A stretch of DNA of 24,002 nucleotides, taken from the NCBI GenBank assembly GCA_035628645.1, contig DASPJL010000089.1, positions 1 through 24,002 on the forward strand, given 5' to 3'. This document shows positions 8,207-16,190 of this stretch, in pieces; the stretch's first letter is position 1; each line of letters opens with the position of its first letter. This stretch comes from DASPJL01 sp035628645. Lineage in GTDB: Bacteria > Bacteroidota > Bacteroidia > Cytophagales > Cyclobacteriaceae. Below the pieces are notes generated by a model. That model made no database searches, was not told where the DNA came from, and saw only the letters and a program-made list of their open reading frames with translations. The translations under genes were made by a program, and so were the position numbers.

Positions 8207-9553
8207 ATGGATCAGCAAGAAAATAATATTTTACAGGAAAATGCTACACTGCCGGAGTTTGAATACCTGGAACAACTGATCAAGCATAGATTGAATAAAT
8301 ATTTTCCCTCAGACAATGACATCTACCCTCCTGACTTCACCGAAAAAAGTCAATGGTCTCCTTATATATATAAATTCATTGAAGAGAATAATCTGAATGA
8401 AGACGAATCGGTTTTATTGCTTATTTCCCTTGCACCCCATGTTCAGCCCGATCTTTTTGACCGGGTAATTGAAAGTAAACTTAAAGGCTCCGGCGATTTC
8501 CAACGATTGGGCGGAGTTAGGGGAAAAAATTTCAGAGGGTTCCTACCCACAGGAGAAACGGCCCTCTTCATGCTTGATGGAGAAAGTTGGGATAAGAGGA
8601 TTGAAATTCAGAAGATTTTCGGAACGGACCATCTTTTTTATAAAAAACACATCTTATGGATTGAAGAACTGCCAATCGGAGAACCGGCAATGAGCGGAAG
8701 AATTATTCTATCTCAAGAAATTATAGATTACCTGATTACGGGAAAAATTTCAAAACCAAGGTTTGGAATGCATTTTCCGGCCCAACTTTTACAAACCAGG
8801 CAAGAATGGGAAGATCTGGTACTCAACAATGACACCATGAAACAGGTAAAGGAACTAGAGCTTTGGATCAGGCATGGAAACACTTTGCTTAACGACTGGG
8901 GAATGGGAAAGAAGATTAAACCCGGATTCCGTGTCCTGTTTCACGGCCCTTCGGGAACAGGAAAAACCCTTACTGCTTCCCTTCTTGGAAAATATACGGG
9001 AAAGGATGTCTACAAAATAGACCTTTCGATGGTGGTGTCTAAGTTTATAGGAGAAACAGAAAAAAACCTGGCCAACCTATTTGACCTCGCCGAACACAAA
9101 GACTGGATCTTATTTTTTGATGAAGCAGATGCACTTTTTGGAAAAAGAACCAGCGTAAGAGATGCTCACGACAAGTATGCCAATCAGGAGGTTTCCTTTC
9201 TTTTACAAAGAACGGAAAACTACGATGGGCTGGTGATCCTGGCAACAAACTTTAAAAGCAATATTGATGACGCTTTTTCAAGGCGGTTTCAATCTCATAT
9301 TTACTTCCCGTTACCGAAACCGGACGAACGTTTTCTATTATGGCAAAAAGCGCTTCCTCAAAAAGCCGAATTGGATGAAGTAATGGACCTGTATCATATA
9401 GCAAAACAATATGAACTAACCGGTGCACATATTATGAATGTGGTTCAATATGCCTGTATCCAGTCTTTGGCGCGGAGTGAAGAAAAAATTATGTATAAGG
9501 ACCTTATTGAAGGTATTCGAAAGGAATATGCTAAAGAAGGAAAAATACTGTAA
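8207..9553 (+). CDS. eCIS-associated AAA+ ATPase (Afp15-like)
   Basis: 448 residues. The N-terminal domain (about 1-160) includes LISLAPHVQPDLFDRV and RGFLPTGETALFML, the pattern I associate with ATPases of contractile injection loci. The AAA+ core follows: Walker A GPSGTGKT (247-254), Walker B ILFFDEADALFG (301-312), sensor 1 ATN (346-348), candidate arginine fingers in FSRRFQ (358-362) and sensor-2-like GAHIMN (406-411). All catalytic residues look intact. In Afp/PVC-type loci such an ATPase is a conserved, cytoplasmic part of the cluster, thought to help assembly or cargo handling. It sits 30 bp after the third DUF4157 gene, as expected for such an operon, and probably ends the block. At about 450 residues it is shorter than many relatives, but no domain is visibly broken. 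AAA+ is certain; the eCIS link rests on the N-terminal domain and neighbours. Confidence 0.9.
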   Translation: MDQQENNILQENATLPEFEYLEQLIKHRLNKYFPSDNDIYPPDFTEKSQWSPYIYKFIEENNLNEDESVLLLISLAPHVQPDLFDRVIESKLKGSGDFQRLGGVRGKNFRGFLPTGETALFMLDGESWDKRIEIQKIFGTDHLFYKKHILWIEELPIGEPAMSGRIILSQEIIDYLITGKISKPRFGMHFPAQLLQTRQEWEDLVLNNDTMKQVKELELWIRHGNTLLNDWGMGKKIKPGFRVLFHGPSGTGKTLTASLLGKYTGKDVYKIDLSMVVSKFIGETEKNLANLFDLAEHKDWILFFDEADALFGKRTSVRDAHDKYANQEVSFLLQRTENYDGLVILATNFKSNIDDAFSRRFQSHIYFPLPKPDERFLLWQKALPQKAELDEVMDLYHIAKQYELTGAHIMNVVQYACIQSLARSEEKIMYKDLIEGIRKEYAKEGKIL

Positions 9554-9671
9554 ACCAATGCGTTAATTTAACACAATACATTTTTTCGCTTATATTTCTT
9601 CTTTGCTACCCACTGTTTATCAACCTGTTAAAAAAAGACACTTTTTGCAAAAAAATTATATTTAAAATACC

Positions 9672-9703
9672 TTGGCATATCTCGTTTATATCATTTTAAT
9701 TTG
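9672..9703 (+). promoter_or_regulatory. Possible Bacteroidota-type promoter before the helical protein gene
   Basis: TTG at 9672-9674 is followed, after 21 bp, by TTAATTTG at 9696-9703, a 7/8 match to the -7 consensus TAnnTTTG. It lies in the AT-rich 238-bp gap after the ATPase gene. Spacing fits the family rule, but such matches arise by chance in AT-rich DNA. It suggests the next gene may be transcribed apart from the eCIS block. Confidence 0.3.
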
Positions 9704-9791
9704 GATAAGCAATTCACTTTCAACTAATAAAATCAATACTTTCTAAAAACCAGCAATTTTTTAGAGACTATTAACTTTTTAAACTACCGCT

Positions 9792-11252
9792 ATGGAAAGA
9801 CTTATTCGTATCATCAATTGCCTTAGAGGCAAAGAAATTCATTTTCTTAAAAGTTTTTACAAGGAAAGAAAAGAAAACAAAAGGCTGGAACTCCTTAATC
9901 TGATTCTGGAAGGGAAGGTTTGCCTGAATAGTGACGCTTGCGCTTCTGTTTGCCGGGAAAAACACAGCTCCACGCTTAGTCAGCTAAAAAAACGGCTGCG
10001 ACAGGATCTCCTGGATATTTTTGTATTGTCTTCGTTTTCAGAAATCAAGGAAGAACCTGTTAAGGCAGAACTGGAGTGCTACAAATCACTTTTACTCGGA
10101 AAAATTTTAATCTATAAGGGGCTAACCGACGATGGACTGGAAGTATTGGAAAAAACCTCAGAACAAGCCGGAAAATTTGAACTTCATAATATTAAGCTTG
10201 CCTGCGATGATGTATTGCGGGCATTCAGGAGTCAAAAAACATTTGGCAACCAGTCCCATTTGTACAATGACCAGATCAGACAGTCCGTTCAAAGCATCAG
10301 AAATATTCTTTATGCCAAGGCAATAAACTACCCTTTTATTTCTTCAAAAACATTCTCCTACACCTCTTTGTCAGGAAATCCAAACTTACATGAGCTGGAA
10401 GAAAGGTCCAGGAAAAGCAACTCCCGCAAGGCTGTGCACTGGTACACCATGGCCATTATTCATTATTATATTCAAGAGGATGATTTATTGAAAGCCAGGC
10501 ATGCCTCCTCCAATCTGGTTAAGAAGTTAAAAAATGAACCCGACCACACCTCTGGATATGAGGTAACTGAGTTTTACTTACAATTTTCCAGAATCCTTAT
10601 CTTTCTTCAGGAAACAGAGGACGCCATCTGGACTGCAGAAAAGGCTTTAGAAAACCAGGACGAAAACCGATCTGAAACCCTTCCCGGTCTGGAAATGGTT
10701 TTCCTGGCCTATCTGAGAAGCAATAATTTATGCAAAGCAGAAAAAATAATTGATACGGCCGCTAAAATCAGAAACGATCACATGGTTAAGTTGAAAGATG
10801 TTTGGTATTTATACAAAGCCTCTTTGCTCTTCTCTCAAAAAAAATATAGAGAATCTGCCAAATGGCTTGTCTCTAATGAAAATATGCTTAATGATAAATC
10901 TTCACTCAAACTCTCCTCGAAACTTTTTGAACTGATCAATATCCTTGAAATGGAGGATTACGAGTGGTTTGAATATAAACTGGAAGCTTACCGTAAAAGG
11001 CTCCAGAGATTCGGTGCAAAAAGGATTGAAAGAATTAACCTGTTCTTCCGCCTGTTGATTGCCCTGTGTAAAAACAATTACGACTACAACTTAACAGCCA
11101 TTAAAGAACAAATCATTTTAAAAAGATTTCAAAGCAGCGACAAAGCTATTTCCTGGGACCCTTTAGGGCATGAAGTTATTAATCTGGCGGAATGGTTTAT
11201 AAGTAAAACAAAAAGTCAGAGAGAATTTAAAAGCGTTATGATAAAAGTATAA
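9792..11252 (+). CDS. Uncharacterised helical, TPR-like protein
   Basis: 486 residues, almost entirely predicted helix, with no signal peptide or membrane segment. Residues 1-80 form a compact basic region (IINCLRGKEIHFLKSFYK, then STLSQLKKRLRQDLLDIFVL) that might be an HTH-like or adaptor domain. The rest, about 90-470, reads as repeated helix pairs, with runs such as KGLTDDGLEVLEKT, ETEDAIWTAEKALENQ and FSQKKYRESAKWL spaced like tetratricopeptide repeats, though no single unit matches the TPR consensus well. I recognise the general type as a conserved Bacteroidota hypothetical but know no function. It lies 238 bp beyond the ATPase with its own weak promoter candidate. A scaffold or regulatory role for the eCIS block is possible only by position. 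Confidence 0.8.
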   Translation: MERLIRIINCLRGKEIHFLKSFYKERKENKRLELLNLILEGKVCLNSDACASVCREKHSSTLSQLKKRLRQDLLDIFVLSSFSEIKEEPVKAELECYKSLLLGKILIYKGLTDDGLEVLEKTSEQAGKFELHNIKLACDDVLRAFRSQKTFGNQSHLYNDQIRQSVQSIRNILYAKAINYPFISSKTFSYTSLSGNPNLHELEERSRKSNSRKAVHWYTMAIIHYYIQEDDLLKARHASSNLVKKLKNEPDHTSGYEVTEFYLQFSRILIFLQETEDAIWTAEKALENQDENRSETLPGLEMVFLAYLRSNNLCKAEKIIDTAAKIRNDHMVKLKDVWYLYKASLLFSQKKYRESAKWLVSNENMLNDKSSLKLSSKLFELINILEMEDYEWFEYKLEAYRKRLQRFGAKRIERINLFFRLLIALCKNNYDYNLTAIKEQIILKRFQSSDKAISWDPLGHEVINLAEWFISKTKSQREFKSVMIKV

Positions 11253-11723
11253 AGAATTGTTTAGGATGCTCTTTAAGATGCTTCTATTTATTTAATTTTT
11301 AATGAGTTAACCGAACAGCAAGCGAAAACCTTTTGAAATCATCCCAAATTAGAACAACGTTCTTATTTTGAGACTCGTCTTTTTCTGATACACTTTTTAC
11401 CGTGGTTGTTAAGCTTCAACTATCAAAAACAATCTTACCCAGCTAATTTATTTCCCGGAAATACTTTATTATCAGCAATTTTCCTACAAAAAAGAAAAAA
11501 AAGGGCGCTCAGCCCCTTCTTCCAGCAAATACATTGCTTTTACATCATTACAATTTACAAAATTCCTGATCAAACAATCTAAATCTTACACTTCTTTTAA
11601 TACAGAAAATACCGCTGGAAGAAAAGCTATAAAAAATGGTATTCTTTTTCCTTATTAGACTAAAAACAAAGTGAAGTATTGAAAATCAATAACTTATAAA
11701 ATACTTCAAAAAAGTTTAAAGTT
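11253..11723. other. 471-bp non-coding gap
   Basis: No plausible gene in either strand. It holds an A-tract next to an imperfect hairpin (11488-11518). A long-range inverted pair joins CTTCTTCCAGC at 11516-11526 to GCTGGAAGAAAAG at 11614-11626. An inverted repeat GAAGTATT / AATACTTC at 11673-11680 and 11700-11707 lies just before the next ATG. The start of the next gene must be driven from within this stretch, but no exact TAnnTTTG element is visible near it. Confidence 0.6.
11488..11518 (-). terminator. Minus-oriented intrinsic-terminator-like element
   Basis: Read on the minus strand, an imperfect stem (AAGGGGCT / GCGCCCTT, one bulge) is followed at once by a T-rich run of about 15 bases with one C. 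That is a good rho-independent terminator shape. No minus-strand gene lies to its right for more than 3.5 kb, so its partner transcript is unknown. Confidence 0.4.
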
Positions 11724-14315
11724 ATGAAAAGAGCCAGACTTGAATTAAAACCGAAACAAAGCCAAAAGATCAAATACATTTATGCCGCAAGCGCCGCATT
11801 TATTCTTTTTGTATTTGTAGTTGCTTTTTTATACATGAATACCGGCGTAAGCTACAAAGCCAAAGCCGTGGCTGATACTCAATTTTCAAGTGCTGAATTG
11901 TCTTATTCCAGAATTACAGATGGAACACGATTAACAAAAAATACCGATCATAGTGAAGAAGAGGTGTTTACCGACAAATCTATAGGATTTTCATTTAATT
12001 ATAATGGAGCACCCTACACAACAGTATCTATTGCAACCAATGGGTTTATTGCTATGGGTGGTTCAGTTGCATCATCTTCTTCTCCAATAAGCGGAGGTTC
12101 TACGGACCAAGTAATATCAGCTTTTGGGGCAAACCTACAAGGGCAATCAGGATCGAGTCTAAGATATAAAACTACTGGTTCAGCGCCAAATAGAATTTTT
12201 GTGGTTCAATGGGAAAACTACAGAAGAAAGAATGGTTCAGACGATAGTTTTAATTTTCAAATAAAGCTTCACGAAACAAGCAATATGATTCAAATTGTTT
12301 ATGGCGATTTTGAGATAGGAAGAAACACAGACTTATCTGTTCAGGTAGGGTTAAGAGGAGCATCAAGCAATAGCTATTCTAATAGAACTAATGTGAGTGG
12401 ATCAACAACAAATTCATGGTCCGAAACTGTGGCTGGAACCAATAAAAACTCTATAAATCGGATTTATAGTTTAGGTTTTAGTTTTTTCGGATATTGGGTT
12501 TCACTAGGAGATGAAAGACCCTCAAATGGTTTAACCTATACATTTTCTCCTCAAAGCCTTGGCAATACCTGGCTAGGATACACCGACAATTGGAATACTG
12601 CTTCAAATTGGTCATCTGGCGTTCCAGGTTCGTCTACCGATGCAATCATTCCTGCCTCTCCAATAGGTGGAAATTTTCCAATTATTAATAGTGGTACACC
12701 CGAAGTAAAAAATCTTTCGATAAATGTAGGTGCAATCTTAACAATTTCAGGTGGTGAAAAATTAACCGTAAAAGGAAACTTTTTAAATGAAGGTAGCTCT
12801 TCCACCGGAGCTGGAGAAGTTGAAGTAGATAACAATATTCTTCAATGGGTAAAAGGTAAGGTTGGAAATTTCATTGTAAATAAGACTGGAAACGTAACTT
12901 TAGATAATGACATTGAAATAACAGGAGCATTAAAATTAAATAAGGGCTCTTTAATTCTAAACGGAAAGAAACTTACCATTAATGGAAGTGTAGAATCAAG
13001 CAATGGTACTATCTCCGGAAGCAGTTCTTCTGACATGATTATTACTGGAACCGGTGATTTAGGAACACTTAAGTTTGCAGCAGGAGCCCGTGAATTAAGA
13101 AACCTAACAATTAACAGATCTAGCGCAGGTACGGTTACCTTAGGTTCAGACCTGACTGTATCCAATCAGCTTACCTTAACCAACGGAACAATAGTGACGG
13201 GTACCAACAATCTTATAGTTACCAATACTTCCACCTCCGCCATTTCAGGTCATAATGAAAACAGTTACATTGTTGGTAATTTAAGAAGGTATATAAATCC
13301 AACCGGATCCTATGATCTGCCAGTAGGTTCGTCTGATAAAGGCTATCAGTTCGCCAATATCAATTTTAATTCTTCTACTGGCATTAGTTATATAGATGCA
13401 ACATTTACTACAGGAGAAACAACTTTACCAAATATAATGATAGGCTATAATCATGTTTCAGACATGCTTGACAATGGGTATTGGACAATTTCTCCGGACG
13501 TGGAAGGCGCTGCAAATTACGATCTTACAATAGTATCAAGGGGGCATTCCAATGGAGAAGAAGAAACAGGACAACATACATTAATCAAAAGACATGATGC
13601 TTCAAGTCCCTGGGAGGCGTTAGGTGAACACAACAACGATTGGAACTCAGGAGAAGGTACAGCATTAATCACTTTAATCAGAAAAGGCTTAACCTCATTC
13701 TCCGATGTTGGGGGAGGTATTTCAGCAAATGGCTCACTTCCTGTAGAGTTTGTAAATTTTGAAGGAAAATTTGAAGACAAAGCCGTAAAACTGAATTGGA
13801 CCACTGCTTCAGAAACAAACAACGATCATTTCGAAGTAGAAAGATCAACCGATGGAATAGAATTTACTTCTATTGGAAATGTCGCAGGAAGTGGCAATTC
13901 TGATTCCCGAAAGGACTATGAATTCACCGATAGTAAGATACACAACAATAAATATTACTATAGAATAAAACAGGTGGACTTCAATGGTAAATTTGCTTTC
14001 TCAAACATCATCTCTGTAGAAGCACAAGGTTTGGTTGTAAAAACAGAAGAAGCGCTTTCCGTAGAAATCTATCCTAACCCAACTACTTTCGACAACATTA
14101 ATTTAAAAATAACTTCTGCTGATAAAGTGAGCGATCTTAGTGTATTGTTATTTAGTACGGACGGACAATTGGTACATAAAGAGGAATTCAAAATGAGTGA
14201 TTTAAATGAGGCCGTAAGATTAAACTTGACTTCGCCCCTACAGCCTAAAATGTATCTAATAAGAGTTCAGCAACAAAATAACTCGACTATCAAACAAGTC
14301 ATCATAACAGATTAA
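11724..14315 (+). CDS. T9SS-exported surface protein, beta-rich
   Basis: 863 residues. A basic N-terminus and one hydrophobic stretch (about 18-41, IYAASAAFILFVFVVAFLYM) form a signal peptide or anchor. Residues about 60-270 form a beta domain with TVSIATNGFIAMGG and NRIFVVQWENY, a pattern seen in other Bacteroidota secreted proteins. Then WNTASNWSSGVPGSSTDAII opens a repetitive beta-helix-like region (about 285-520) with serial LTISGG, LTVKGN and LTINGS strands. A fibronectin-III-like module (about 671-770, VEFVNFEGKF to YYYRIKQVDFNGKFAFSN) precedes a type-A T9SS sorting domain (about 779-863, beginning VEIYPNPTTFDN). It should cross the inner membrane by Sec and the outer membrane by the Por/T9 system, ending on the surface or secreted. 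Function unknown; adhesin or matrix protein is plausible. A hairpin follows the stop. Confidence 0.88.
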   Translation: MKRARLELKPKQSQKIKYIYAASAAFILFVFVVAFLYMNTGVSYKAKAVADTQFSSAELSYSRITDGTRLTKNTDHSEEEVFTDKSIGFSFNYNGAPYTTVSIATNGFIAMGGSVASSSSPISGGSTDQVISAFGANLQGQSGSSLRYKTTGSAPNRIFVVQWENYRRKNGSDDSFNFQIKLHETSNMIQIVYGDFEIGRNTDLSVQVGLRGASSNSYSNRTNVSGSTTNSWSETVAGTNKNSINRIYSLGFSFFGYWVSLGDERPSNGLTYTFSPQSLGNTWLGYTDNWNTASNWSSGVPGSSTDAIIPASPIGGNFPIINSGTPEVKNLSINVGAILTISGGEKLTVKGNFLNEGSSSTGAGEVEVDNNILQWVKGKVGNFIVNKTGNVTLDNDIEITGALKLNKGSLILNGKKLTINGSVESSNGTISGSSSSDMIITGTGDLGTLKFAAGARELRNLTINRSSAGTVTLGSDLTVSNQLTLTNGTIVTGTNNLIVTNTSTSAISGHNENSYIVGNLRRYINPTGSYDLPVGSSDKGYQFANINFNSSTGISYIDATFTTGETTLPNIMIGYNHVSDMLDNGYWTISPDVEGAANYDLTIVSRGHSNGEEETGQHTLIKRHDASSPWEALGEHNNDWNSGEGTALITLIRKGLTSFSDVGGGISANGSLPVEFVNFEGKFEDKAVKLNWTTASETNNDHFEVERSTDGIEFTSIGNVAGSGNSDSRKDYEFTDSKIHNNKYYYRIKQVDFNGKFAFSNIISVEAQGLVVKTEEALSVEIYPNPTTFDNINLKITSADKVSDLSVLLFSTDGQLVHKEEFKMSDLNEAVRLNLTSPLQPKMYLIRVQQQNNSTIKQVIITD

Positions 14316-14327
14316 CCATTGCGTACT

Positions 14328-14363
14328 AGGTTATAAAAAGGATTATCTGACCTTTTATAACCT
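14328..14363 (+). terminator. Terminator-like hairpin after the T9SS surface protein
   Basis: AGGTTATAAAAAGG (14328-14341) pairs with CCTTTTATAACCT (14351-14363), 13 bp with one bulged A and a 9-nt loop, starting 12 bp after the stop. The stem is A/T-rich and no long T-run follows, so strength is uncertain. Confidence 0.5.
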
Positions 14364-14502
14364 TACATTTATCAACATAATTCTTGTTTTTATTATAACG
14401 ACCTAATAAATAAAATTACATACTAACATCCTTTTACTTTATGTAGTCTATATTTTATTTGGGTATTATTCAATGGAAACTTTTATAAATCTTGGAAAAG
14501 TG

Positions 14503-14510
14503 TACTTTTG
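14503..14510 (+). promoter_or_regulatory. Perfect -7 promoter element for the response regulator
   Basis: TACTTTTG is an exact match to the Bacteroidota -7 consensus TAnnTTTG, placed 44 bp before the ATG of the receiver gene. No clear -33 TTG is present at the usual distance; the TTG at 14492-14494 is too close. The expected leader is short, about 35-40 nt. Confidence 0.5.
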
Positions 14511-14554
14511 TAAAATTATAAATAACCGGCGTTTAAACTAAAAATCTACCTTTA

Positions 14555-14974
14555 ATGAAAAAGTTACACACGATCATATTACTCGATGACGATGAAGTAA
14601 CCAATACCATAAATGAGTCTGTCATTTTAAGTCTGAATGTTTGTGAAAATCTACTTACTTTCCCTAATGCCATCCAGGGACTAAGTTATTTTAACAGAAT
14701 ACAAAGTATTGACGATATTCCTGAACTCGTACTGGTAGATTTAAAAATGCCCATCATTGATGGATTTGAATTTAAAAAGGCTTTTGAACATTCATTTTCC
14801 ATATTAAAAAATAAAGTTAAAATGATCGTAGTTACCTCTTCCGACAGATTGGAAGATCGGGAAATTGCAGTTCAACTTGGGTTTGATGATTATTATGTTA
14901 AGCCTCTCACCCATCAAAAATTCCAGGATCTAATAATTAAGCATTTTCCTGATGCTTTAACCAAATCTGCTTAA
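14555..14974 (+). CDS. Stand-alone response regulator receiver protein
   Basis: 139 residues, one CheY-like receiver domain and no output domain. The acidic cluster D11-D13 binds Mg2+. The phosphoacceptor is D62 in LVDLKMP. The switch Thr/Ser is at T94-S95 (IVVTSS) and the conserved Lys is K116 (YVKPL). All key residues are intact, so phosphorylation is expected. No histidine kinase lies in the window, so the partner is elsewhere. Such single-domain regulators in Bacteroidota often belong to hybrid phosphorelays. It sits alone between T9SS surface-protein genes with its own promoter element; the next gene is convergent, 66 bp away. Confidence 0.93.
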   Translation: MKKLHTIILLDDDEVTNTINESVILSLNVCENLLTFPNAIQGLSYFNRIQSIDDIPELVLVDLKMPIIDGFEFKKAFEHSFSILKNKVKMIVVTSSDRLEDREIAVQLGFDDYYVKPLTHQKFQDLIIKHFPDALTKSA

Positions 14975-15040
14975 GACGATTTAGGCGATTTTATTTTTAA
15001 ACTTTGTGGAAGATTGTGAAGAAAGCCAGGGGGGGCAAGA

Positions 15041-16078
15041 TCAATACTGCTTAATAAGCTTCTGCCAACCCATTTCGCCTTGAATTTTAGTAATTAAAGT
15101 ATACACGCCAGCAGCGACCAGTTTATCTAAAGGAAGATCAATGTTATTCACACCGGCCATTATACTGTATGATTCATAAAATATCTCCAGGCCTTCTCTA
15201 TTCAAAATGATTATGTTTATTATACCGGATTCAGGGGAAGTAATCTTTAATTGAGAAGAGGTAACAATCGGATTAGGGGCGACTTCTACTTCAACTTTCA
15301 ATTCAACTGGTGGCTCCACAGAGATCACTTTGCTATAAGTGAGGGCCCCATCGGTATTTACATGTTTCAGCCTATAATAATATGTATCCGTGATAACCTC
15401 AGGATAGTGATTAAATGTATATCCTTTCGCTATCTCAGGATTTTCGTCATTAACGTCTACCCTGCCTATTTTTCCAAAGCCGGTTTCAGGATTTTCTGTG
15501 ACTTCTATCTCAAAATAAGAAGTACTTATTTCAGAAACCGAACTCCAGCTCAGGACAATACTTTCTTGTGACGGCTTGGCCTTGAAAGACTGCCATTCTA
15601 TAGGCATAGGGTCGGGATTTCCATATACTGTGAGTGTTTTTGTTTCCGCCCCATCAGCGGAATGATTAATCATTGCAGTATGAGGTTCTTCATCTGAAGG
15701 TGCGAATCTGATCATAAGCTGTTTTTCAAAAAATCCTTCCACTAGCTCGTCAGGGGTGAATGCAAGTGTTGTATAAAAGTCACTGCCGTTATCACTGATA
15801 GTGAATGATCCTGAAGTGTCGGCTACTGTTACAGTAATTATTTGTCCGGTAGTAAAATCACTTCCTCTTACAATATACATTTGGTCAAAACTTTGACCAG
15901 GTAAGGCATCAAATTTTGTAACTCCGGTGTCATCGATAGTAATGATAGGCACAGACATCGTTGATACTGGATAGCTCAGCAAACCCGTGTTATAAAAAAT
16001 ACAGAAGAATATCAAAGATGCAAGATATTTCCCCCAATCAGCTTTTATTAATTTCCTTATAACTTTTATTGCTTCCAT
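15041..16078 (-). CDS. Small T9SS-sorted secreted protein
   Basis: 345 residues. An N-terminal hydrophobic stretch (about 18-36, YLASLIFFCIFYNTGLL) after a basic segment acts as signal peptide. Residues about 45-155 form a beta-sandwich-like domain (VRGSDFTTGQIITVTV). Then comes a fibronectin-III-like module opening PMPIEWQSFKAKP and holding YYYRLKHVNTDG, closely parallel to the module in the 11724 protein. The C-terminal approximately 80 residues, from VEVAPNPIVTSSQLKI, form a type-A T9SS sorting domain. Function unknown; likely surface or secreted. It lies 112 bp downstream of another T9SS gene on the same strand, separated by an inverted repeat. Confidence 0.85.
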   Translation of the reverse strand: MEAIKVIRKLIKADWGKYLASLIFFCIFYNTGLLSYPVSTMSVPIITIDDTGVTKFDALPGQSFDQMYIVRGSDFTTGQIITVTVADTSGSFTISDNGSDFYTTLAFTPDELVEGFFEKQLMIRFAPSDEEPHTAMINHSADGAETKTLTVYGNPDPMPIEWQSFKAKPSQESIVLSWSSVSEISTSYFEIEVTENPETGFGKIGRVDVNDENPEIAKGYTFNHYPEVITDTYYYRLKHVNTDGALTYSKVISVEPPVELKVEVEVAPNPIVTSSQLKITSPESGIINIIILNREGLEIFYESYSIMAGVNNIDLPLDKLVAAGVYTLITKIQGEMGWQKLIKQY

Positions 16079-16128
16079 AATAATTTACCTCACCTTTTAA
16101 TGGCTTCAATAGTAGATCCGTAAAATGC

Positions 16129-16173
16129 TTAACCCTATCGATTTCCCTGAAAAAGGTTAACCAATAGGGTTAA
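16129..16173. repeat. Inverted repeat between two T9SS genes
   Basis: TTAACCCTAT (16129-16138) and ATAGGGTTAA (16164-16173) form a perfect 10-bp inverted repeat. The 25-bp spacer contains a smaller palindrome, GGTTAACC, at 16155-16162. It lies between the stop of the upstream minus-strand gene and the start of the downstream one. No T-run follows on the minus strand, so it may be a weak terminator or an operator. Confidence 0.45.
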
Positions 16174-16190
16174 TTTGAATTCAAAATTTA

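Noticed and set aside
1..9553. A complete contractile injection system in the window
   Set aside because: No sheath, tube, baseplate, spike or tape-measure gene is present; only cargo-like genes and the ATPase are seen.
11253..11723. tRNA or known riboswitch in the long gap
   Set aside because: No cloverleaf with a TTC-containing T arm and no riboswitch core was recognisable; the structure seen is only simple hairpins.
16129..16173. Inverted repeat as an insertion-sequence end or attachment site
   Set aside because: Only 45 bp overall, with no transposase or integrase nearby and no target duplication visible.
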